Origin: B1Sed10-231 sp046483385
GTDB lineage: Bacteria > Planctomycetota > Brocadiia > SM23-32
Assembly: GCA_046483385.1 (NCBI GenBank)
Contig: JAWODG010000152.1
Span: forward strand, 17,145 to 81,144
Direction: 5' to 3'
DNA length: 64,000 nucleotides
The position numbers and the translations under genes were made by a program. Below, in pieces: positions 53,300-61,185 of this stretch. The notes below the pieces were generated by a model. It ran no database searches, was not told where the DNA came from, and saw only the letters and a program-made list of their open reading frames with translations. Position 1 is the stretch's first letter. Each line of letters opens with the position of its first letter.

Positions 53300-54097
53300 A
53301 TGATGATCAAGGCCGAAGAGCTGTGCAAGGCGTTCGACGGGATGGAGGTGCTCCGGGGGGCTTCCCTCGAGGTGCAGGAGGGTGAGGCCGTGGCCCTCAT
53401 CGGCGCCAGCGGCGGCGGCAAGACGGTGCTCCTGAAGCATCTGGTCGGTCTGCTGCGGCCGGACCACGGCCGCGTGTTCGTGGATGGACACGACCTGTGT
53501 CGCATAGGCGGCCGGAAGCTGCAGGAGCTTCGCACGCGGTTCGGCTTTCTCTTCCAGGGCGGCGCCCTGTTCGAGTCGATGACCATCTTCGACAACGTCG
53601 CCTTCCCGCTGAGGGAGAAGACCGACCTGACCGAGAACGAAGTCCACGAGCGGGCGATGAGGGAACTGGACCACGTGGGCCTCTCCGGCTCCGAGGGGAA
53701 GTATCCGGCCCAGGTCAGCGGCGGCATGATCAAGCGCGCCGCGCTGGCCCGCGCGCTGGCCCAATCGCCCGAGATTATGCTGTTCGACGAGCCGACGACA
53801 GGGTTGGACCCTATCATCGTCCACGCCATCCACGAGTTGATCGAGTCGAGCTACCGGCGGCTCGGGCTGACCGCCATCATCGTCTCTCACGAGATACCCA
53901 ACATCTTCGCCATCGTGGACCGCGTAGCAATGCTTCACGAAGGCAAAGTCTGCTTCGAGGGCACGCCCGAAGAGGTGATGTCCTGCGAAGACCCGGTCGT
54001 GCGGGACTTCATCCGGGGCAGCCTGCCGCCGGAGCACCTCCGGGTGCCGGAACTGACCGCGCTCGGCCACGAAGAGAAGAAGGGGGAAGAGAAGTGA
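53300..54097 (+). CDS. mlaF: Phospholipid ABC transporter ATPase MlaF
   Basis: 265 residues, ATG two bases after the mlaE stop. Walker A GASGGGKTV, Q-loop FLFQGGALFESMTIFDNVAF (MlaF-typical), signature VSGGMIKRAALARALA, Walker B IMLFDEPTTGLDP and switch His in VSHEIPN. Cytoplasmic motor of the Mla complex. Its end overlaps the mlaD start. Confidence 0.95.
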   Translation: MMIKAEELCKAFDGMEVLRGASLEVQEGEAVALIGASGGGKTVLLKHLVGLLRPDHGRVFVDGHDLCRIGGRKLQELRTRFGFLFQGGALFESMTIFDNVAFPLREKTDLTENEVHERAMRELDHVGLSGSEGKYPAQVSGGMIKRAALARALAQSPEIMLFDEPTTGLDPIIVHAIHELIESSYRRLGLTAIIVSHEIPNIFAIVDRVAMLHEGKVCFEGTPEEVMSCEDPVVRDFIRGSLPPEHLRVPELTALGHEEKKGEEK

Positions 54098-54534
54098 AGA
54101 AGTTCTATATAGAGCTAACCGTCGGCGTCTTCATGATCCTCGGCATACTCTGTCTCGGCTACCTGTCGGTGCGGCTGGGGCAGGTGCAGGTTATGGGCGG
54201 GGACGACTATCCCGTCTATGCCGTCTTCAGCGAAGTGGGCGGCCTGCGGGAGGGCGCTCCGGTGGTCATCGCCGGTGTCACCGTGGGCCACGTGGACGGC
54301 ATAGAACTGGCCGACTACGCCGCGAAGGTGGAACTGCGCGTGCGCCGGGACATCGAACTCCAGGAGGACTCCATAGCGTCCGTCAAAACGCGGGGGCTGA
54401 TCGGGGAGAAATACGTCGCCATCTCGCCCGGCGGCTCCCGTGAGACCATCGAGGCCGGCGGGCGTATCCGTGAGACCCAGCCGGCGGTGGACCTGGAAAC
54501 ACTCATCTCGAAGTATGCCTTTGGTGAAGTCTGA
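54094..54534 (+). CDS. mlaD: MCE-domain protein MlaD
   Basis: 146 residues, GTG start overlapping the mlaF stop by four bases, with GGGGGAAG upstream. N-terminal membrane anchor (IELTVGVFMILGILCLGYLS) and one MCE domain with YPVYAVFSEVGGLREGAPVV, IAGVTVGHVDGIELADYAAK, LQEDSIASVKTRGLIGEKYV. Six copies would form the periplasmic ring through which MlaC delivers lipids. Length is slightly short of the E. coli protein but complete for the fold. Confidence 0.93.
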   Translation: MKKFYIELTVGVFMILGILCLGYLSVRLGQVQVMGGDDYPVYAVFSEVGGLREGAPVVIAGVTVGHVDGIELADYAAKVELRVRRDIELQEDSIASVKTRGLIGEKYVAISPGGSRETIEAGGRIRETQPAVDLETLISKYAFGEV

Positions 54535-54554
54535 GCTTGCGGGAGATCAACGCC

Positions 54555-55220
54555 ATGCGTATACGCCATTCGCTGAGAATCGTGCTGGCCCTGTCCGCAC
54601 TCGCGGCCGGTCTTGCGGCCGCCGCGCCGGCGGAGCAAGCCGGGGGTGCACAGTCCCCTGAAGAACCCATGAAAGTCGTCAAGCACGCCGTTGACCAGGT
54701 GCTGGACATCCTGCGCGACCCTGAGCTGGCCGGGGAGGAGAACACCGAGAAGCGCCGCAAGGCGGTGCGGGAAGTGGTGGACAAGCGCTTCCACTGGCGC
54801 GAGATGGCCAGGCGCGCCCTCGCCCGCCACTGGCGGGACCGCACCGAAGAGGAACAAGAGGAGTTCACCCGACTGTTCGCGGACCTCATCGAACGCACTT
54901 ACATCCAGAGGGTGGAGAAACACGCGGACGCGGAGATCCGCTATCAGGAGCAGGAAGTGCAGGAGGAGTACGCCACGGTCAAGACCGTCGCCGTCGCCGA
55001 CGAGGACACCGAAGTGCCGCTGGACTACCGACTGCACCTGGTGACGGTGAAGGACGAGGAGACCGAGAAGGAGCGCCGCATCTGGAAGGTCTATGACGTC
55101 AGAATCGAGGGCGTCAGCCTGGTGAACAACTACCGCAGCCAGTTCAACGACATCATCATCGGCTCCTCCTACGAGAAGCTGGTGAAAAGGATCAAGGCCA
55201 AGCTGGAAAAGGACGATTGA
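54555..55220 (+). CDS. mlaC: Periplasmic phospholipid-binding protein MlaC
   Basis: 221 residues from the ATG at 54555 (GGGAG upstream; a TTG at 54537 is less likely). Signal peptide RIVLALSALAAGLAAAAPAE. Mature domain with the Ttg2/MlaC pattern: RRKAVREVVDKRFHWREMAR, HWRDRTEEEQEEFTRLFADL, RIWKVYDVRIEGVSLVNNYR and QFNDIIIGSSYEKLVKRIK. Shuttles phospholipid between the MlaD ring and the outer-membrane partner. mlaA and mlaB are not nearby. Confidence 0.92.
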   Translation: MRIRHSLRIVLALSALAAGLAAAAPAEQAGGAQSPEEPMKVVKHAVDQVLDILRDPELAGEENTEKRRKAVREVVDKRFHWREMARRALARHWRDRTEEEQEEFTRLFADLIERTYIQRVEKHADAEIRYQEQEVQEEYATVKTVAVADEDTEVPLDYRLHLVTVKDEETEKERRIWKVYDVRIEGVSLVNNYRSQFNDIIIGSSYEKLVKRIKAKLEKDD

Positions 55221-55262
55221 CGGGCCGGGTGCCGCACGGCTGGATGGACCGTGTGCGCGTCC

Positions 55263-57176
55263 TTAGAACCCCGGGACGGCGCCGCGTGTGATCGTGCGAA
55301 CAAGGGTTGAGACGCCGCCCACGGATGCCTCGACGATGATCAACGCTATAAAGAAATAGCGCGCCTGCCGCAGCTTGCGCCCGCCGAACAGCTTCATGAT
55401 GCCGATCTTGCAGCCCCACCCTACCAGGAACGGCAACCACAGGCGGTCGGCGTGCCAGCTCGCGCAGGACAGCAATCCGATCGCGTGGATGGGCCACCAG
55501 TAGAACCGCATGCGCATCAGCATCACGAACGTCATTCCGACCAACCCGATGACGAACGGCACCGGGTGGGCCTGCGCGGAGGCCAAAGGCTGCGTGATGA
55601 TGCGGTGCGCGGCCTGCATGCGCCACTCGACCTCCTGGGTCTGCCCCCACCAGTCGGAGTAGTTGGCCCCGCCCATCCGGTACGCGGTGTTCAGCGACGT
55701 CCACGTCCCGCAAGCCATCGCCAGCAGGAAGGCCACCATCACCGCCGGCAGAAGCAGGCGACGGCGCTTGGGGTCGAAGACCTCCGATATGCGGAAGGCG
55801 TTGATGGCCATGGGGGACAGGTAGGCGGTGCCCCCGGTAACGAGGAGCGGGTCCTGCAGGTTCGAGATGACCGCTCCGGCGGGACCCATCAGCCGTCCGC
55901 CGGTAATCGAGTGCACGAACTCGCCAAGCCGCCACGTGGTGCGCGCCACATAGAGGCCCGCCTGTGCCACCACCCGCGCGTACACCAGGTACCAGCACAT
56001 GATCATGGCGAAGACCAGCAGCGCCGTCAGCCAGCGCATGCCATGGATGGCATACCACGCAAGGCAGCCGAACGTGGAGAGCGCGAAACCCCAGAAAGCC
56101 GGGCGGAAGCGCACCGGCTCGCGGTCATCGTCCACCTCGCTCAGCCCGAACGCGGCCCGGGCTACACGCCACAGGTGGCGACGGGCCATGTAGAGCATGA
56201 TAAGCACGAAAGCTATGTAGGCTCCGGCCTGCTGCCACTGCATCACCTGGCGCCACTGCCCGCCCAGACCCATCCAGTAAACCGTCTGCAGCTCCGCGCG
56301 TGCGAAGAAGTAGAAAAACCAGATGCTCAAGCTGACGTCGGCCGGCACCAGGAAGGCGAACCCCACCGCCGACGGCCAGAGCGAGATGTTCTGGAAATGC
56401 ATCGGCTCCAGCGGCGTCCCCGCCAGAACGTCAGCCATGGGCAGGCTGATGGCGAACGTGCTTCCGGCCCCGAACAGCAGCGGCAGCGCCCTGAGTAAAC
56501 GGAAAGACAGCGCGAACACCAGCCCTGCCACGAAGCCCCGCTGGGTGAAAGCGGCCGGCAGCAGCGACCTGCCCGCGCTCCCCTGGGTGAACTCCAGAGG
56601 AACGCTTGCCAGCGGAAACATGAGGCGCTCAGACTCCACCCATTGGCGCCGCAAGATGGCCATGAGGAAGAAGATGGCCAGGTAGAGCATGACGAAGAAG
56701 ACGGCCCACCGGACCAGCGGCTCCATCCAGTAGCGCCAGGGAACGCGCTGCCGACCGCCCTCGAAATAACCCTCCGCGGCCACCGAGAGCGGGTTCTTGC
56801 TCAGCACCAGTCCCTCCGGCGCGTGCGACAGCGACCCGCCGTCCTCCCAGTTGATGTCCACCCGCCGGGCCAGGTACGGCGGGGCCGCGGTGAAGGAGAA
56901 CCAGAACCGCGCCAGCCCGTCACCGGGGAAGGTGGCCGCCACGATGAGCATGCACCAGACCAGCATCAGCTCCGCCTGTGTCAGCGCCCATCCCTTTCGC
57001 ACGAGCTTGATGAGCACGTTAACGCCGACGGTCAGTATGACCAGAACCAGAACGGCCCCGCCGGGAAAGGCCGTGCCGCTGAACCCGCCCCATCCCTCGG
57101 CCCAGCTCACCCACGGCTCCAGCAGCGCGATGGCCGCCGCGAACAGCAGCCCGATGATGAACGCACGCCAGGTCAT
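55263..57176 (-). CDS. Polytopic membrane protein, DUF6785/DUF6784 type (paralogue 2)
   Basis: 637 residues, about 13-14 membrane helices, same architecture as the gene at 49378: MTWRAFIIGLLFAAAIALLE at the start, QAELMLVWCMLIV, MAILRRQWVESERLMFPLA, VPADVSLSIWFFYFFARAEL, WRLGEFVHSITGGRLMGPAG and FYWWPIHAIGLL. The two differ in most loop residues, so the duplication is old. Divergent from GH94/GH5 genes with facing promoters, a context again pointing to carbohydrate use. Function unproven. Confidence 0.85.
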   Translation of the reverse strand: MTWRAFIIGLLFAAAIALLEPWVSWAEGWGGFSGTAFPGGAVLVLVILTVGVNVLIKLVRKGWALTQAELMLVWCMLIVAATFPGDGLARFWFSFTAAPPYLARRVDINWEDGGSLSHAPEGLVLSKNPLSVAAEGYFEGGRQRVPWRYWMEPLVRWAVFFVMLYLAIFFLMAILRRQWVESERLMFPLASVPLEFTQGSAGRSLLPAAFTQRGFVAGLVFALSFRLLRALPLLFGAGSTFAISLPMADVLAGTPLEPMHFQNISLWPSAVGFAFLVPADVSLSIWFFYFFARAELQTVYWMGLGGQWRQVMQWQQAGAYIAFVLIMLYMARRHLWRVARAAFGLSEVDDDREPVRFRPAFWGFALSTFGCLAWYAIHGMRWLTALLVFAMIMCWYLVYARVVAQAGLYVARTTWRLGEFVHSITGGRLMGPAGAVISNLQDPLLVTGGTAYLSPMAINAFRISEVFDPKRRRLLLPAVMVAFLLAMACGTWTSLNTAYRMGGANYSDWWGQTQEVEWRMQAAHRIITQPLASAQAHPVPFVIGLVGMTFVMLMRMRFYWWPIHAIGLLSCASWHADRLWLPFLVGWGCKIGIMKLFGGRKLRQARYFFIALIIVEASVGGVSTLVRTITRGAVPGF

Positions 57177-57214
57177 ATGCCTTCCCCGCGGACCGGTGGA
57201 TATTGCCGGGCCGC

Positions 57215-57243
57215 ATTATACGCGGGCCATGGGGCCCGGCCAA
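57215..57243 (-). promoter_or_regulatory. Promoter of the second DUF6785 gene
   Basis: On the minus strand: TTGGCC, 17-base spacer, perfect TATAAT, about 40 bases before the start at 57176. Lies 13 bases from the facing GH94 promoter. Confidence 0.55.
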
Positions 57244-57255
57244 ACGGCCGGCCTC

Positions 57256-57284
57256 TTGATGGCCTCCGCTCCCGGGCCTATACT
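57256..57284 (+). promoter_or_regulatory. Promoter of the GH94/GH5 operon
   Basis: TTGATG, 17-base spacer, TATACT (5 of 6), about 65 bases before the ATG at 57352. Confidence 0.5.
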
Positions 57285-57351
57285 TCGGCCAGCGGGAAGC
57301 TGAGCCCGCCGCGTTCATCGACCCCTGTCGCCATCTGCGGAGAAGCGCCCT

Positions 57352-59628
57352 ATGTCCTCACTCTACGAATTCACACGAGACGGCCGAAGCGTCCTCATCC
57401 ACACGCCCCGCACGCCCCGCCCGTGGTGGAATTACCTGTGGAACGACCCGGGCTACCTGATGGGCGTCACGCATCTCGGCGCCGGTTACAGCGAATACCT
57501 GACCGACCAGATGGACCTGAACGAGATAACCGGCCGGGGCACGAAGCACGTTTACCTGCGCGACGAGGACTCGGGCGCCTGCTGGTGCCCCGCCTACGGC
57601 CCGCTGAACGAACCGCTGGACGACTACACCTGCGAGCACAACCTGGCTTTCTCCGAGATGCGCGCATCCCGCGACGGCGTCTCCTCAACGCTCACTCTCG
57701 CCGTGCCCACCGACGGGCTCTTCGAACTGTGGCGCCTGACGCTGACAAACGACTCCGACCGCACGCGAACCCTCAGCGCCTTCGCTCTGACCTCGTGGAG
57801 CCTGACCGGCTTCCCGCACCCGCGCTATTACGGCAACTACACATTGACCACCTGCTTCTTCGCCGATGAGCTCAACGGGGTCTTCGCCCACTCCGACCAC
57901 CCCTACGCGCCGCACGACCGCTACAAGGCGTTCCTCGCCTGCTCGGAGCCCGTTGACGCCGGGGACGCCTTCCTGCCCGCCTTCCTGGGCGGCGCCGGGT
58001 CGGCAGCCCGGCCCGAGGTCCTGCTGGAGGGGCGCGACTGCACCGGGTCAGAGACCGTGGGCACCGGCAACGGCGCCGTGCTCCAGAACAGGATCAGCCT
58101 CGTACCCGGGCAAACGAAGGAACTGACCTACTGCCTGGGAATATGCGCGTCCCGAGAGGAAGCGGCCGCCATCTGCGATCGCGCCTTCACGCCGGACGCA
58201 CTGGAGAGTGCCATAGCCGACCAGACCGAACGCTGGGAGGAGATGATCGCCCGCTGCGACCTGCGGACGCCCGACCAGCGCGTCAACAACATCCTGAACG
58301 TCTGGGTCAAGAAGGAGATGATCTACTGCAGCCGCGGCAAGAAGGGCGTCCGCGACAACATGCAGATAGACGACGGCATCGTGCAGATAGCCCCCGAGGG
58401 CGCCCGAGCCGAAATGCTGGAGATACTCTCCCACCAGTTCCAGGACGGCCACACGGTGCTGACCTGGCTGCCCTACGACGACACCCACTACAGCGACCAA
58501 CCCTTCTGGCTCGTCATGGGCCTGGCCGGCTACGTCAAGGAGACCGGCGACTGGGATATCCTGGACGAGATCGTCCCTTACCAGGACGGCGGCGAGGGAA
58601 CGGTCTGGGAGCACCTGAGAGCCGGTCTGCGGCTGAAGCAGACCGACCTCGGTCCCAACGGCCTGTGCAGGCTGCGCTACGCCGACTGGAACGACGCGCT
58701 CAACGTAACCACCGACGAGGACGCCGAGTCGGTTTTCGTCACCGTCAGCGTCGGCTACATGCTGCGGGAGATGGCCGAGATGGCCGAACGACGCGGCGAG
58801 CGGGAGTTCGCCGCCAAATGCCGGGCGGACCATGCCGCGCTGGCCGATCTGGTCAACGACATGGCCTGGGACGGGGAATGGTACGCGCGGGCCTTCCACA
58901 AGGACGGCGTCATCGGCGGCAAGGAGAGCAAAGGGAGCATCATCTACGCCAACCCTCAGATATGGGCGATCATCGGGGACCTGGTGCCGGAGGATCGGCT
59001 GCCGACCGTGCTCGACTCGATGGACCGGCTGGTGGAGCACGAGTTCGGCCTCCGCGTCAACGCGCCGCCCTACGAGGAGTTCGACCCCTCGGTGGGCCGC
59101 ATCTCCGCGCAGCCGCCGGGCGTAAGCGAAAATGGCGTCTGGTGCCACGTCTCCGGTTTCGGGGCGGTGGCCAACGCGAAGGTCGGCCGGGGCGACGTCG
59201 CCTTCCGCCTGCTCCGCAAGGTGATGCCGGACAGCGAGTGGAACCCGGTCAGCCGCTCGGGGGCCGCTCCCTACGTGTTCGCCAGCGGCTACAGGTCCAG
59301 CCCCCACCTCTACGGATGGGTGGTCAAGCCTTGGATGACCGGCACGTCCGTCTGGTGCTTCAAGGCGCTGCTGGAGTGGATACTGGGCGTGCGGCGCGGC
59401 TACGACGGCCTCATCCTGGACCCCTGCCTGCCTGCGGACTGGGAGGAAGCGAGGGTGAAGCGCACCTACCGCGGCGCCACCTACGACATCACCATCCGCA
59501 ACCCGCACGGGCTGCAGAAGGGCCGCCCGGCCGTCATCGTGGACGACGAACCCATCGAAGGCAACGTCCTGCCCGTGTTCGCCGACGGGCGAACGCACGC
59601 CGTCACCGTTACCCTGGAGAAGCCATGA
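57352..59628 (+). CDS. GH94 glycoside phosphorylase (cellobiose/chitobiose phosphorylase-like)
   Basis: 758 residues, no signal peptide, GGAGAAG upstream. N-terminal beta-sandwich opening GDxxxLIHTPRTPRPWWNYL-like sequence, then an alpha/alpha barrel. The catalytic acid is expected in RYADWNDALN (the DWND motif of GH94); phosphate-site candidates lie in SGYRSSPHLYGW and GTSVWCFKALLEWILGVRRG. GH94 enzymes split beta-linked disaccharides with phosphate to give a sugar-1-phosphate in the cytoplasm. It overlaps the secreted GH5 gene (ATGA), a logical pair: GH5 cuts outside, GH94 phosphorolyses the imported product. Confidence 0.88.
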   Translation: MSSLYEFTRDGRSVLIHTPRTPRPWWNYLWNDPGYLMGVTHLGAGYSEYLTDQMDLNEITGRGTKHVYLRDEDSGACWCPAYGPLNEPLDDYTCEHNLAFSEMRASRDGVSSTLTLAVPTDGLFELWRLTLTNDSDRTRTLSAFALTSWSLTGFPHPRYYGNYTLTTCFFADELNGVFAHSDHPYAPHDRYKAFLACSEPVDAGDAFLPAFLGGAGSAARPEVLLEGRDCTGSETVGTGNGAVLQNRISLVPGQTKELTYCLGICASREEAAAICDRAFTPDALESAIADQTERWEEMIARCDLRTPDQRVNNILNVWVKKEMIYCSRGKKGVRDNMQIDDGIVQIAPEGARAEMLEILSHQFQDGHTVLTWLPYDDTHYSDQPFWLVMGLAGYVKETGDWDILDEIVPYQDGGEGTVWEHLRAGLRLKQTDLGPNGLCRLRYADWNDALNVTTDEDAESVFVTVSVGYMLREMAEMAERRGEREFAAKCRADHAALADLVNDMAWDGEWYARAFHKDGVIGGKESKGSIIYANPQIWAIIGDLVPEDRLPTVLDSMDRLVEHEFGLRVNAPPYEEFDPSVGRISAQPPGVSENGVWCHVSGFGAVANAKVGRGDVAFRLLRKVMPDSEWNPVSRSGAAPYVFASGYRSSPHLYGWVVKPWMTGTSVWCFKALLEWILGVRRGYDGLILDPCLPADWEEARVKRTYRGATYDITIRNPHGLQKGRPAVIVDDEPIEGNVLPVFADGRTHAVTVTLEKP

Positions 59629-61172
59629 GAGCAACGGCGCTGAGTGTCGCCGTTTTCGGTCTCTTGGCCATGGTGGGCGCGCAGGCGCCGCCCAACGACA
59701 CCGTGCTTCACCTGGACTTCGAGTCGCCGGAGCAGTTCACCGTTCTCTCGGGGGATGCCGGTGGGCCCGGGGCGGGCCACGACAGTTCGGCCTCCTTACT
59801 CGTTGAGAGGAACCAGGCCGACGGCAGCGCCGTCCATCGAGTAGAGCTGCCGGCCGACCGGCTGGCCGGGCGGCTCATCACGCTGAGCGCGGACGTCCGA
59901 GCCGAGAACATCAGCGAGAAACCCAACCATTGGAACGGCATCAAGGTGATGCTGGTGCTGCAGGTGAGCGACGACCGGGATTATCCCCAGCTTCCGTTTG
60001 GAACCGGCACCTTCGACTGGGTTCACACGACGCGGGCCCTGCGCATTCCGCGCGGCATCCGCCGGGCGCACCTGGTGCTTGGACTGGAGGAGGTCAGCGG
60101 ACGCGCGTGGTTCGACAACGTGACGATTCGCGTCGGCCGGCCCGGCGGACAAGGGAAGAGGAGAAACGAGATGTTCAAGGGCCACGACCTGCCGCGGCTG
60201 CGCGGCGTCATGTACGGCACGGAAACCAGCGAGGAGGACCTGCGCACGCTGGCCGAGGACTGGGGCGCAAACCTTGTTCGCCTCCAGATGAACTGGGTCC
60301 CCATGAAGAAGGCCGAAGTCTGGGCGCGCGACCTGGACGCCTACGAGCAGTGGCTGGAGAGCATACTGCCGGAGATAGACCGCGGCATCGAGCTGTGCGA
60401 GAAGTACGACCTGAAGGTGGCGCTCGACCTGCACACCCCGCCCGGCGGGCGCGTCGAGCGGGGCGTCTGCCCCCTGTTCACGCGCAAGGACTGCCAGGAC
60501 AAGATGGTGGAGATATGGCGTCGGCTCGCCCGGCGCTACAGGGGGCGCAAGGTCATCTGGGCCTACGACCTGCTGAACGAACCGGTGGAGCCGCCCCCGG
60601 GCCCGGGCGTGGTGAGCTGGCGCGAACTGGCCACGCGCGTAACCCGCGCTATCCGGGAGATTGAGCCCGGCAAGCCCGTCATCTTCGAGCCGGGGCCCTG
60701 GGGCGGCTGCGCCGGCTTCGACAACACCGTGCCGCTCGACCTGGACAACGTCATCTACAGCTTCCACATGTACCAGCCGCATCAGTTCACCCACCAGGGC
60801 GTGCACGGCAACCCCACCGGCCCGCGCTACCCGGGACGGATTGCCGGTGATATGTGGGACAAGGAGCGACTGCGGGAGGCCATGCTGCCGGCCATCGATT
60901 TCCAGCGCGAGTTCAACGTCCACATCTACGTCGGCGAGTTCAGCGCCATCCGCTGGGCGCCCGGCGACGGCGCCTACAACTACCTGCGCGACTGCATCAG
61001 CCTGTTCGAGGAGTACGGGTGGGACTGGTCCTATCACGCCTACCGCGAATGGGACGGCTGGAGCGTCGAGCACGGCCCCGACCCGCAGGACCACTCCCCC
61101 ACCGAGACACCGACCAAACGCAAGAGCCTCCTGCTGCGCTGGTTCGCCCAGAACAAGGCGCCGGGCGGCTGA
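59625..61172 (+). CDS. Secreted GH5 glycoside hydrolase with N-terminal carbohydrate-binding-like domain
   Basis: 515 residues from the ATG at 59625, overlapping the GH94 stop. Signal peptide RATALSVAVFGLLAMVGAQA. A beta-sandwich of about 150 residues (TVLHLDFESPEQF to NVTIRVG) resembles a carbohydrate-binding module. The catalytic barrel follows with WGANLVRLQMNW, VALDLHTPPGGR, acid/base Glu in YDLLNEP, YSFHMYQPHQFTHQG and nucleophile Glu in IYVGEFSAIRW. Likely an endo-beta-glucanase or mannanase, exported, feeding the GH94 enzyme. Confidence 0.9.
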   Translation: MRATALSVAVFGLLAMVGAQAPPNDTVLHLDFESPEQFTVLSGDAGGPGAGHDSSASLLVERNQADGSAVHRVELPADRLAGRLITLSADVRAENISEKPNHWNGIKVMLVLQVSDDRDYPQLPFGTGTFDWVHTTRALRIPRGIRRAHLVLGLEEVSGRAWFDNVTIRVGRPGGQGKRRNEMFKGHDLPRLRGVMYGTETSEEDLRTLAEDWGANLVRLQMNWVPMKKAEVWARDLDAYEQWLESILPEIDRGIELCEKYDLKVALDLHTPPGGRVERGVCPLFTRKDCQDKMVEIWRRLARRYRGRKVIWAYDLLNEPVEPPPGPGVVSWRELATRVTRAIREIEPGKPVIFEPGPWGGCAGFDNTVPLDLDNVIYSFHMYQPHQFTHQGVHGNPTGPRYPGRIAGDMWDKERLREAMLPAIDFQREFNVHIYVGEFSAIRWAPGDGAYNYLRDCISLFEEYGWDWSYHAYREWDGWSVEHGPDPQDHSPTETPTKRKSLLLRWFAQNKAPGG

Positions 61173-61185
61173 AACGCGCCCCGGC

